DNA of 64,000 nt from an uncultured Bacteroidales bacterium (GTDB lineage: Bacteria > Bacteroidota > Bacteroidia > Bacteroidales > Bacteroidaceae): contig CACWTR010000001.1 of NCBI GenBank assembly GCA_902763865.1, positions 55,721-119,720 of the forward strand, written 5' to 3'. Of the stretch, positions 26,616 to 37,900 are shown piece by piece (the stretch's first letter is position 1; each line of letters begins with the position of its first letter). The notes beneath the pieces were generated by a model. That model was not told the DNA's origin and did no database searches. It saw only the letters and a program-made list of their open reading frames with translations. The position numbers and the translations under genes are program-made.

Positions 26616-28046
26616 ATGATTAGTATGAGAATAAAGAACATGGTTACCGCTGCAGCCGTGAGCCTGGTGCTCACGGGCTGCGGTTTATATAAAAAGTATG
26701 AACAGAAGACCCCGACGCCGGCTGACGTCTTCGGTACCAGCCAGGACATCAAGCAGGCCACCGGTCAGCAGTCCATGGCCCAGATGTCGTGGCGCGAGTT
26801 CTTCACCGACCCTCTGCTCCAGCAGCTCATCGAGCAGGTGCTGGCTAACAATACAGACCTGAACTCAGCCCGCATCGCCGTGGAACAAGGCGAGGCATCG
26901 CTCAAGGCTGCAAAGCTGGCCTACCTGCCCTCGCTCTACTTCGCACCGCAGGGCTCTATCTCCAGCTTCGATAACAGCAAGGCTGTCAAAGCCTACAACC
27001 TGCCGCTGCAGCTGTCGTGGGATATCGACGTGTTCGGCTCCATCACCAACAAGAAGCGTGCCACGAAGGCCGTGCTCCTACAGGCCCAGATGCAGCAGGA
27101 GGCCGTCCGCTCCAACCTCATTTCCGTCACGGCCCAACAGTACTTCCTGCTACAGGTGCTCGACCGTCAGTTGGAGATTCTCCTGCAGACCGACAGCCTC
27201 TGGAACGAGTCGCTGAAGACGGAACAGGCCCTCTGGGAGAACGGCAAAGCCTTCAGCACCGCTGTCAACCAGATGGAGGCATCCAACCTGGACGTGAAGA
27301 CACAGATTGTTGACACGCGCCGCGCCATCCGCGCCGTCGAGAACGACATCTGCCTGCTGCTGGGCTGGGCGCCCCGCCACATTGACCGCCAGAAGTGGGG
27401 CAGCTCCGTCCTGCACCATGCCGAGGCATCGGGCGACGAGCAGCAGCGCATGTTCGACACCAAGTATCTGCATCTCGGCGTGCCTGCCATGATGCTGGAG
27501 AACCGTCCCGACATCCGCATGGCAAACTACGCTATGGAGGAGGCATTCTACAACACGGCGGCAGCCCGCTCTGCCTTCTACCCCACCATCACGCTCAGCG
27601 GCACCCTCGGATGGACCAACAACGGCGGAGGCGTCGTCACCGATCCCGGCAAGCTGCTGCTGAACGCCGTAGCGCAGCTGGCACAGCCCATCTTCGCCCG
27701 CGGACAGCTCATTGCCAACAAGAAGATAGCCCAGCTCGCCGAGAAGGACCTGCAGAAGAAGTACGTCCAGACGGTCATCAATGCCGGCAACCAGGTCAAC
27801 GAGGCTATGGCCGACTGCATGGCTGCCCGCGAGAAGCACAGCTACTTCCAGCGACAGGTGGAGGTGCTCCACGAGGCCTACAACGGCACCCATGAGCTCA
27901 TGGACAACGGCAAGGCCAGCTACATCGAAGTGCTCACGGCCCAGGAGAGGCTGCTCAGTGCACAACTCAGCCAGGCCATGAACATGTATGATGCTGCCGA
28001 GGCCGTCATCGCCCTCTACATCGCCCTGGGCGGCGGCTCAGAATAA
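26616..28046 (+). CDS. TolC-family outer-membrane efflux channel, lipoprotein (NodT/OprM type)
   Basis: The outer-membrane channel of the RND pump. The lipoprotein signal RIKNMVTAAAVSLVLTGC ends in the lipidated Cys. Two outer-membrane-efflux repeats follow, the first with WREFFTDPLLQQLIEQVLAN and NTDLNSARIAVEQGEASLKA, the second around MLENRPDIRMANYAMEEAFY. Both are typical of the NodT/CusC group. The ATG at 26616 (MISMRIKNM) or at 26625 (MRIKNM) is the likely start; an upstream in-frame GTG at 26589 would add a hydrophilic extension before the signal. It starts 33 bp after the permease stop and ends the operon. Confidence 0.92.
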   Translation: MISMRIKNMVTAAAVSLVLTGCGLYKKYEQKTPTPADVFGTSQDIKQATGQQSMAQMSWREFFTDPLLQQLIEQVLANNTDLNSARIAVEQGEASLKAAKLAYLPSLYFAPQGSISSFDNSKAVKAYNLPLQLSWDIDVFGSITNKKRATKAVLLQAQMQQEAVRSNLISVTAQQYFLLQVLDRQLEILLQTDSLWNESLKTEQALWENGKAFSTAVNQMEASNLDVKTQIVDTRRAIRAVENDICLLLGWAPRHIDRQKWGSSVLHHAEASGDEQQRMFDTKYLHLGVPAMMLENRPDIRMANYAMEEAFYNTAAARSAFYPTITLSGTLGWTNNGGGVVTDPGKLLLNAVAQLAQPIFARGQLIANKKIAQLAEKDLQKKYVQTVINAGNQVNEAMADCMAAREKHSYFQRQVEVLHEAYNGTHELMDNGKASYIEVLTAQERLLSAQLSQAMNMYDAAEAVIALYIALGGGSE

Positions 28047-28134
28047 CCGCGAGGGAGCAGCACCGGCCACTCCCCCTCAGCCAAGACATTCCCAAGGCTG
28101 TGTCATAATTAACGGACATACTCTCTTTTTATGA

Positions 28135-28229
28135 TTTAACCACGAACCAGCACGAATTGCACGAATTTATAATTAACTAACAAACAACAGTTAAATAATT
28201 CGTGCAATTCGTGCTGGTTCGTGGTTAAA
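28135..28229. repeat. Large stem-loop element: 33-bp perfect inverted repeat, 29-nt loop
   Basis: The arm 28135-28167 is the exact reverse complement of 28197-28229. The arms contain tandem CACGAA/TTCGTG motifs. The 29-nt loop (28168-28196) can form a further small stem (TTAACT with AGTTAA). It lies 88 bp after the efflux channel stop. A second copy with the same loop length begins near 63934 and runs off the window. It may act as a bidirectional terminator or be a small non-autonomous mobile repeat. Confidence 0.93.
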
Positions 28230-28356
28230 AGCTATTGGTTGTATAATGTGACACAGCATTTTCTTCTTTCCCTGGAACCATTATTTATTTATTTTGCTGT
28301 CCGGGGAAAATTGTGTTCTGTCACGCATTTCAGGGTTTTGTGCCCGAAATGGCCCT

Positions 28357-28402
28357 ATCCGGGGGGTCTTCGCTTCGCTCAGGCGCAGGCGGAGTCCCCC
28401 CG
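28357..28402. other. GC-rich imperfect hairpin
   Basis: CGGGGGGTCT and AGTCCCCCCG, about 25 nt apart, pair over 10 bp with one mismatch. No T-run follows. It sits in the 924-bp gap between the efflux operon and the surface island; function unknown. The gap also holds the stem-loop at 28135-28229, array 2, promoter module B and the promoter; no gene was found in it. Confidence 0.5.
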
Positions 28403-28501
28403 TCTGTGTTCTATCGAACCTTGACATTCGTTGACCTTTGGTTCGGTGCATTTCCTCGGATACTATAATATAAAACCTCAAGGAACGGGAGATAAAAGTT
28501 A

Positions 28502-28585
28502 TTTTCACGACGTGAAAATCTATTTTCAAACTTTGAAAATCTATTTTCATGACGTGAAAATTAATTTTCACGTCATGAAAATAAG
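28502..28585. repeat. Array 2: four 21-bp palindromic units
   Basis: Same structure as at 3037-3120. Units are TTTTCA-N5-TGAAAAT plus two or three linker bases, with central pentamers CGACG, AACTT, TGACG, CGTCA in order. All but one are the same as, or the reverse complement of, pentamers in array 1. It lies about 110 bp upstream of promoter module B. Confidence 0.95.
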
Positions 28586-28693
28586 TTTTGTGTCGCGTCG
28601 CGGAGACTTTTGCAATGGTTTCGGAATACTTTTTTCACTTGTCGCACCCACGATTGTGATACTGCTTCGGGGCACGCAAAACCACAATCGGAC

Positions 28694-28780
28694 TCTCAAA
28701 ATTTACAATCCGACTTTCAAAATTTACAATTTCACGAGGGAATTCTTTCAGAATTAACAAAAATGTTTCAAAATTCGCAA
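28694..28780 (+). repeat. Promoter module B: four direct repeats related to TTTCAAAATTTACAA
   Basis: Units are at 28694-28708 (TCTCAAAATTTACAA), 28715-28729 (exact), 28746-28760 (TTTCAGAATTAACAA) and 28766-28780 (TTTCAAAATTCGCAA). Spacings are 21, 31 and 20 bp. The last unit begins 41 bp before the -33 TTG. Confidence 0.9.
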
Positions 28781-28806
28781 AACTTTTCCTGACAGCTGTT
28801 TTGGCC

Positions 28807-28837
28807 TTGGCCTATTGAGAATAATTCAGTATCTTTG
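28807..28837 (+). promoter_or_regulatory. Promoter of the giant LamG/GLUG protein (TTG-N20-TATCTTTG)
   Basis: TTG at 28807-28809 and TATCTTTG at 28830-28837 have exactly 20 bp between them. The predicted leader of about 125 nt before the ATG at 28971 contains a CCTTTGC-AC-GCAAAGG hairpin and a 17-codon open frame (28895-28948). Confidence 0.8.
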
Positions 28838-28894
28838 TGCCGATTTATAATTATTATATGAACCATTACATGGCAATTACATGTTAAAAGCAGA

Positions 28895-28948
28895 ATGCCC
28901 TTTGCACGCAAAGGCCGGAAGCAACGGCGACAACGACAACTATTTTAA
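28895..28948 (+). CDS. Possible basic leader peptide (17 codons) in the 5' UTR
   Basis: ATG at 28895 to TAA at 28948 encodes MPFARKGRKQRRQRQLF, with eight Arg/Lys in 17 residues. It lies between the predicted transcription start and the giant gene and overlaps a perfect GC-rich hairpin. It could be an attenuation leader, or chance. No homologue is known to me. Confidence 0.2.
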   Translation: MPFARKGRKQRRQRQLF

Positions 28949-28970
28949 TTACAACTTATAATCAACTCCT

Positions 28971-31900
28971 ATGAAGTACAAACCAACAAACATTTTGCGA
29001 GGGCGACCTTGGCTCGTGCTGCTGGCGCTCTTCGCATGGCTGACGCCCCGACAGGCAGCAGCCCGCGTCACCTACGTGGAGGAACCCAGCAACTACACCG
29101 TAGCGCTGACGGGTTCCAACGTCATCACCGTCTTTGCTCCCCTCTGCGACTTCGAGGGTACCGACACCTGGGTCTCCAAAGGCAAGGTATATTTCGAGGG
29201 AGAGGGAGTGGCGAAGACCGAGCTCCTGCACTTCTACTGCAAGGATGTGCCCTGGGACGGCTATAGCAATAGCTGGACGGAGATACCGGTCGTCTTCAGC
29301 ACAGCTGCCGAAGGCTACCTCGACATCAAGCAGGGCAACTCCTCCAACAGGTTCAGCCTGTACAAATCCAATGGAGAAGTAACCAAGCAAATCAAGCGCG
29401 AAGGCGAAAACCTCTTCTCCTTCACTGCCGACTGGATTCTGCCCTATAGCCTACTGGGCAAGAAGCTGACGTTCAGTTGGGAGATAGAGCGCAACATCTC
29501 CGGCGCCGCCGCCAGGAAGAATGTGACACCCAAGGCCGAGGTAATCACCGTGCCCCAGGCCGCCGAGGTTGCTACGCCCATCGTCTCCCTCGCCACGCTG
29601 AACCCCAACAGCAAGGGCGTGCTGGAGCTGCCCTGGTTCCTGGGAGCCAAGGAGATTTCCTCCATCAGGTACGAATACACCGATGCCAGTGGCGTCCGCA
29701 AAGAAGTGCCCATGTCCAATACCGTGAACAGCAGCACCATTCAGCTCAACGCCGTAGAGCCTCACCGAGGCTTCCAGATTGTTGCCAGCTACTATCAGGA
29801 AGGAGACAAGGGCAAATACCACATCGAGAACGTGAAGACCGAGGCCAGGAACGTTGCCTTGATTCACGCTCCGACAAACCTGAAGGCACGCTCCCTGGGC
29901 GGTCAGAAGGCCAAGGTAGAGCTGTCGTGGACCGTGCCGTACCTTGACGACGACGACCTGGCCATCACCGACTTCTTCGAGATTCAGCGCTCGCTGACCG
30001 GCAAGGAGGAAGACTTCATCGGCATCGGACAGGAAGTTTTCAGCCAGGCAGTCAAGATAGGCACCTATACCTTCATCGACAGCACCCTGGTGGATGACAT
30101 TGCCGAGGGCATGCTCAAGGATGGCGGAACGCTGGAGAACCTGACCTACCGCGTGCGCCGCGCCATCACCAAGGACTGGGGATGGGGCACGGACAACAAC
30201 TGCGCCGCCAGCACAAAGTGTATGCTCGAGAACCTGCACCTGCTGCGCATTGCCGACTACTCGGCCAAGTGGGAGGACGAGCGGGCCTACACCGTGCGCG
30301 TCACCTGGAAGTATGCCGAAGAGAATGGAGGCGTATGGGACAACCGGGCCAAGATGAAGATGCGCCTCATCATGAAGAACCGCAACGGAGGAGTCATCGA
30401 CACTACCGAGTATCAGGTGAACCCCATCGAGCGCCAGCAGTGCTACAAGGTGGTGAGCTGCACACGCCCCTGCGTGAAGTACGACATCAAACTGTTTGTA
30501 GAGCGCAACCAGTCGCCCATCAACTATCTGGAGAATGTGCAGCCAGAGTTCTTCCCCATCCGCACGGTCAGCGACTGGGCGGCGTTCCGCGACATGGTAG
30601 CTGCTGCCAAGGGAGAGCGCGACGTGAATGCCCGCCTCTATGCCGACATCCCGGAGACCGACGTATTCACTGGCTGGGATTCGAACACTGCCTACCGTGG
30701 CACTTTCGACGGCAACGGCCACACGCTGAACGTCAAGGCCCCCAACAACGAGCCTCTCATGGCTCCCTTCCGCTATGTAGGCAATGCCACCATCATGAAC
30801 CTGCACACGGCAGGCACCATCCTAACCAACGAACGGTACATATCCGGTATCGTCGGAGAGGTGAAGGCTGGCTCGACGGTCACCATCGAGAACTGCCGCT
30901 CGTCGGTCACCATCAACAGTACCTTTAAGGGTTTCGGCTACGGCAGCACCTACAAGGGTGAGACAGATAATGGCGGCCTGATTTCCCGCTTGGGCAACAA
31001 CGCTGCGGTCGTCATACGTAACTGTAAGTTCGACGGCAGCTTCGAGGGTGAAGAAAGCCGCAATAACGGCGGATTCATCGGCTATTGCCAGGACAAGAGC
31101 TCGGCAACCATCGACAACTGCCTCTTTGCGCCCGACCACATCGGTACCCGCATCGCAGGTTGCGAAACGTGGGCACGCGGAAGTGACTTCACCCTGACAC
31201 TCAAGAACAGCTATGCCACAACAGAGTATGGTGAGCCCAAAACCATAGACATCGACGGCAAAACCTTCATGGTACTGCGAAACAATGACGACTGGGGCAA
31301 GTTCCTGGACGCGCTGAAGACAAATTCCGCCACAAACGCCATCATGGATGCCGACTTCGGAATTGTCACCGCTGCGGATAACTTCTCCGGCATCTTCGAC
31401 GGTAACGGCCATACGCTGAACGTCAACATCAATGGAGGTGGTACAGAGGCTATCGCCCTATTCAAGAATGGCAGAGACTTCACCATCAAGAACCTGCATC
31501 TTACCGGTTCCGTCTCAGGAGCAAACCATGTGGCAGGCCTCGTGGGTATCAGCAACGTGTCCAACGACGATAACCGCAACCACATCGACAACTGCCGCGT
31601 GTCGGCAACCATAAACTGCTCAAACTATATATTTGGCGGCTTTGTGGGTCGCGGAAACCGCGTTGACATTCACAACTGCCTGTTCGACGGTCAACTGGCG
31701 TGTCCCTCCGGCGACCCTTGGGCTGGTGTGTTCATGGGCTTCGTCGATGGCGGCATAGCTATGGGAGTGGAGAACTGCCTGTCAAACGCAACATTTAACA
31801 ACATCAACCATCGTGCGCTGAACATCTCCGGCAACCCCGACGGCCCCCCATTCGGCTGGGGTAATGGTTACGCTAACAGCCAGTGGATAAAAAATAACTG

Positions 31901-34900
31901 GAGCTATGGCGATTTGGAAGGAGCCAGCAAGATTACAGGCGAATCATCAGAAACGATGGTAAAGTACTTGGGCAGTGAAAACTGGCAACTTGTCGATGGC
32001 AAAGTCGTTCCCAAGATGCGCGTCCTCCAGCTGATTAAGACAAGGCCCATCGGAGAGATAGAAGGCTATTTCACCGACGGATGGAAAAAGGAGAACAACG
32101 TCCTTGTACCTGTCACTACCACGACACCCGAACCCACCATGGCCGACATCAACACCAATCCCGACCTGCCCGACTTCTACCACGCAAGCAACGGCAAGAT
32201 TGAGAATACGCTGATAACACAGACCCGCCAGAGCAGCGTTCTGCTGACGTGGGACACCGACGGCAACCCCATCGACTACTTCACCGTGCTGCGCCGCGTG
32301 AAGGGCGAGACAGCCGAGAGCGCCTGGAAGGTGGTCGCCACCAACCTCGACCAGATGAGCTACGAGGACACCAGCGTGTCGCCACTGGAGACCTATGAAT
32401 ATAAGGTACGCGCGACCAACGACTGCGAAGGCGTCACCTTCACCGATACCGAGGTAAAGGTGGGCGAATGTAAGCATACGGGCCGCGTGGAAGGCTATGT
32501 GCGCTACAACGACGGCACTAGCGCCGCCGGCATCGAAGTGGCTATCAAACTCGGCGACAAAACGGTCACAAGTACATTCACCGACGACAGCGGATACTTC
32601 GTGGCCGACGAGCTGTCCTACAACGGCAAGACTACCGTCACCTACGTGGTGACACCCGTTGCAGCCAACAGCAAGATACAGTTCGACGAGCCCTTCAGGG
32701 TCAACGTGACCTTCGATGCCAAGAGCAACAACGAGACGCTGCGCGAGTTCGTCATCAACAGCGGAAAGCTCTTCTCCGGCTTCGTCATGTTCGACGGCAC
32801 AAGCATCCCCGTGAAGGGTGCACACTTCAAGGTGAACGGACGCTACCTCTACAACAGAAGGGGCGACCTGCTGGAAACAGAATATGACGGCAGCTTCTCC
32901 TTCCGCGTCAATCCGGGTCGCGACACCATCCAGGTAGTCATGGACGGCCACACCTTCGTAGATGACGGCTACTATAAGAGCAAAGCAGGCCATGACTTCA
33001 CCTCCGACGTGGCACAGACCTACTTCTACGACGCCACGAAGGTGAAGCTGACAGGCCGCATCGTGGGTGGCGACGACCAGGGCAAGCTGCCACTGGGCAA
33101 CAACCTCTCGCACAACAACCTGGGCGACAAGCTCAAGATGGTGCTCACACTGGAAGGCGACAACACGTCATGGCTCGTCTATGACAACCTGAACCCCAAC
33201 CGCACCGAGCGCGAAGCCACCTACCGGCATCCGCGTGGCAACGGCCACAAGACGACGGTGAAGACCACGCGCAAACGCATGGAAGTGTCGCCCGACTCCA
33301 TCACCGGCGAGTACGAGCTGATGCTGCCGCCCGTGCGCTGGAAGGTGCAGCAGGTATATTGCGAAGGCTACCCCACCCTGTTCCAGGAAGGACAGGTGAG
33401 CGAAGTCATCGACCTGACAGACTGCCTCGCCAGCAAGGACACAACCTACAGCGGCACCTACAAGGACGCTGACACCATCACGGTTGCCAAACCCAAGCTG
33501 ACGTACAACGCCATCTACAACCGCATCTATCACAGTCCAAAGGAAGTGACCTACAAGCAGCTGGGCTACGATGACTTCGACTACCTCGGCGACAAGACCT
33601 ACACCGCCGCCGACCTGCTCGGCAACAAGACAGACGTGCCGCTGGCCTACAAGAAGGACAAAAATGACAAAAAGTCAAGGCAGGCTGCCTACACCTTCGG
33701 CTATCCCGTATTCAGCCTGGAGCGCAAGTACTACATTCAGGTGCAAGTGGCAGAAAGCTACCCCTACAACAATGACAAGTCAAGCGGAAAGATTGACTAC
33801 GTGAAGGTAGGCGGCGGCAAAGCCACCATGTACAACGGCATGAAGGCCGTCTCAGCCTTGGAATACAAGAAGGAAGCTGACCTGGACAGCCTCGGACGAG
33901 CCATATTCGAGCTGACCGTGGACCAGACGCCACAACTGCTGACAAGGGAGAGCGCATTGAAGCGCGTGAACTTCAGCGTCATGCAGGACGGCACCTTCTA
34001 TGAGGCAGAACCCCTGTACGGCTACGTGCTCAACATGTTCGCCACCGGCGCAGGCAAGGAAATCCTGACCGACGGACAACCCATCCTCTTCGACATCCTG
34101 CGCGACCCGCCAGGCGGCAGCAGCTCGAACTCACTGGCTAAGGGAACAACGCTGAACTACTCCTACTCGATGGACATGACCCTGATGGCCGGCCTGCTGC
34201 TGAACTTCACAATAGGCTCCAAGTTGCAGAACTTTGCAGGCACCGTGTCTGCACCCGCAGGTGTAGGTTCCTCGATGGGCCTCATCAATTCATCGGACGC
34301 AGGCGACATCACAGTCTCTGACCTCATCTTCACGATGGCCGGCAACAAGGGCTACTCCTACACGATGAACATAGGCCACACCATCAGCACCAGCAGCGAC
34401 CCGAGCATGGTGGGTGCCGATGCCGACCTCTACATCGGTGCGGTGCAGAATGTTGTGGTGATGCCTATGTCCAGCATTCGTGCCATCTCCGACGAGATGT
34501 ACAAGAACATCACCGCCAATCAGGGTCAGGGCCTTCCCGACAGTCCTACAAGCGAACTGGCAAAGCAGATTCAGTACGGTTCGCTGGTGCACATTGCAGA
34601 GGGCACCGATGCAGAGGGCAAGAAATTCCACTTGGTGCGCGACCAGACGATTGGCTACGGTCCGAAGCTGCAGTCGCAGTTCATGTACTCGCAGAAGCAG
34701 ATTCTCAAGCAGATTATTCCGCAACTGGCAAAGGAAATTCTCGACATGGTATATGTAGGCACAGAAGCTGATGCCAAGAAGCTGGCCAACAGGACACAGT
34801 TCCCCGTCTATCTGTCCCTGCGCGAGCCTACCGACTCTCTGTTCGGCGTAGTCAACACCAAGGTCATTCCCGACCATATCTACAACACGACCATCAAGAA

Positions 34901-37900
34901 GGCAGAAGAAGGCGTCAACTACCTTGTAGTGCTGCCCGACAGCAAGAAGGAGACCGACTTCAACGACGAAATCGCTGCAAAGAGCAAGATCATCTATGCC
35001 TGGGCGAAGATGATTAACCGCAACGAGAAGGAGAAGCTGGAAGCCACCGACTTTGTAGCCAACTACGACATTGCCGGTGCCGAGGCTGTGAACTACAGCG
35101 AGACCTTCGACTGCAACACGTCGAACATGACATCGACGCACTTCCCCTTCGGCAAGCAGCCGGACTACTTCAAGGGACCGGGCAGCGGCATCGGCATGTC
35201 GGTTGCACAGCTGGCAACGGAGACCCTCGTCACCGCTATCCTGGCTGTCGTGGAATCCACCACATACAGCTATCCTGGAGTAGGCATTGACCCGGCCAAG
35301 TACAACCAGCTGAGTGGCATGAAGTCGGAGATTTCCTTCGTCGGAAAGCTCTTTGAATGGCTGGTCATCCCCATCATGTACTCACAGGTAATAGGTGCCG
35401 ACGTCTCTGCCAAGTCCTATAACCGCACGGAGAGCTTCACCATCATCACGGGAGCAAACAACCACCTGAACGTGGATGTCTATCGCGTGAAGTCTGCCTC
35501 CAGCGACAGCAAGGAGAAGGTGGACCCCAGGGATATCTATACGAACAACAACTTCAACAGCTTCTCGAACCTGGTAAACACCTACCTGAACAAGGAGAGC
35601 AAGATGGACCTGAACAACGACGGCGAGATACTGGAGCTGGGCGGTTCGCGCAGCTTCGTGTTCCGCACCCGTGGCGGTGCCACTGCCGACCCCTGGGAGG
35701 GTGAGCGCCGGACGCACTTCTACGAGGCAGGCACTGTTCTTGACGAGCGCACGCTGAAGATTGACAACCCGAAGATATGGCTCGACAAGCAGAGCGTGAG
35801 CGGTGTGTCCATCAACGACGCCGCCCGCTTCAAGGTCTTCATTGCCAACGAGAGCGAGAAACCCGAGGCCACGGATGGCCTGAGTGTCTATCAGCTGTTC
35901 TTTATGGGCCAGTCGAATCCTAACGGCGCCAAGATATTCATTGACGGCGAGCCTCTCTCTACGGGCGGCACCACCGTTACCGTCGTGCCCGGCATAGTGA
36001 CTCAGAAGACCATCGAGGTACGTGCTGGCGACGGTTTCGACTATGAGGGCCTGACCATCGGTGTCATGTCGCCGGGCGATGCTGAACATGCCCTGGCTAC
36101 CACGAGGTTCGACGTTCACTTCCTGCGCGAAGCCGGCATGGTGAATATCGCCACGCCGGGCGACAAGTGGGTGCTGAACACCAATGCACAGGAGGACAAG
36201 AAGCGCGGCTGGTACATACCCGTCACCATCAACGGCTTCGACCGTCACCAGCATAACTTCGACCACATCGAGTTCCAGTACAAGGAATCGCAGCGGGGCG
36301 ATGACAGCTGGGTGAATCTTTGCTCCTACTATGCCGATTCCACGCTGATGGCGAATGCCAATGGCGTGCGCGAACTGATGCAGCCTAACGCCAACATCGT
36401 CACCAACTTCTACGGTGAAGGCTTCGTGATGGAGAAGTCCTACGACCTGCGTGCCGTGCTCTTCTGTCGCAACGGCAACTCGTACCTCACCACTCCGTCG
36501 AGGGTCATCAGCGGCATCAAGGACACGCGCCGTCCGCAACTGTTCGGTTCGCCCGAGCCGAAGGGCGGACTGCTCTACCTAGGCAACGACATCATCTTCA
36601 ACTTCTCCGAGGACATCGACTACAACCACCTGAGCGCTATCACCAACTTTGAGGTGAGGGGCGAGGTGAACAACAACGACCTCTCCGAGACGGTGAGCCT
36701 TCAGTTCAAGGGCCAAGCCAGTGCGGAGAGTGAAGCCAAGCGCAACTTCAGCGGCAAGGACCTGACCATCGACCTGATGGTGAAGCCCGACTCCACGGGC
36801 CGCGAGATGCCACTGTTCTCACACGGCACCAACGGCCACAAGCTTCAGCTGTGGCTGACTGCCGACTTCAAGCTGAAGGCCGTTGTGAACGACCAGACCT
36901 TCGTCAGCAGCTCCGCTATCCTAAAGAACACCTTCACGCAGGTGGCTGTCTCCATCAACCAGCAGGACAGCACGCTGACCTTCTTCAACGGCGGAGTAGA
37001 AATAGGACGCAACAAGCTGAAAGCCACGTATAATGGCACGGGCACGCTCATCTTTGGCCGCACTAACGAGACGAACCGCAACAAGAGCCAGTACTACGAG
37101 GGCCGCATGATGGAGGCTCGTCTCTGGTACAGCGCCATGGACGGCGGACTCATCGGCACGACCTACGGCAGCCGACGGCTGACAGGCTACGAGAGGAACC
37201 TCGTCGATTACTACCCGATGAACGAAGGTTCGGGCAACTATGTCACCGACCGCACGCAGGGAGCCAACGCCCGCCTGATAGGTACCAGCTGGGCTATTCC
37301 ACGCGGCATGTCGCTGAGCCTGAAGAAGGAGGACAAGGGCGTACTGCTGAAGCAGAGTGCCCTGAACCGCACCAACGACCAGGACTACACGCTGATGTTC
37401 TGGTTCCGCACCGATGCCGACGGTCGCGGCACGCTGCTGAGCAACGGACGCGGCCTGAAGGAAGACGACGGCGCTGACAACCAGTTCCACATCGGCTTCG
37501 AAGGCGACACACTGACGTACCGCTCAAATGGTTTTGCCGCTAAGATACCGGGCAACTGGAGCGACAACCAATGGCACCACTACGCCATGACGGTGAACCG
37601 CGGGCGCAACGTGGCTAACATCTATGTTGACAAGGAACTGCGCACCAGCTTCGGCGCCGATAGCCTGGGCGGTATCAGCGGCGGCTATCCGCTCATCGGT
37701 GCCAGCCGCTACATCCTCCCGGGCACGACGGAGGCGAAGGAAGGTGACACTCCGCTGAAGGGTAACGTCGATGAACTACTCTTCTTCGCACAGGCACTGC
37801 CGCAGGCGCTCCTCAACACCTACGCCACGAAGAGTCCGAAGGGCGACGAGTATGGCCTGCTGACCTACCTGAGCTTCGACCGCCAGGAGCGTCAGAAGAA

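Noticed and set aside
28135-28229. An invertible promoter (phase-variation switch)
   Set aside because: The inverted arms enclose only a 29-nt loop without a TAnnTTTG box, and no recombinase gene is nearby.
28431-28757. Open frames with heptad-like repeats (FHDVKI, FQTLKI) through the 21-bp arrays here, at 40822-41052 and on the opposite strand
   Set aside because: 21 is divisible by three and each unit is a palindrome, so both strands stay open automatically. There is no signal, ribosome binding site or conserved start.
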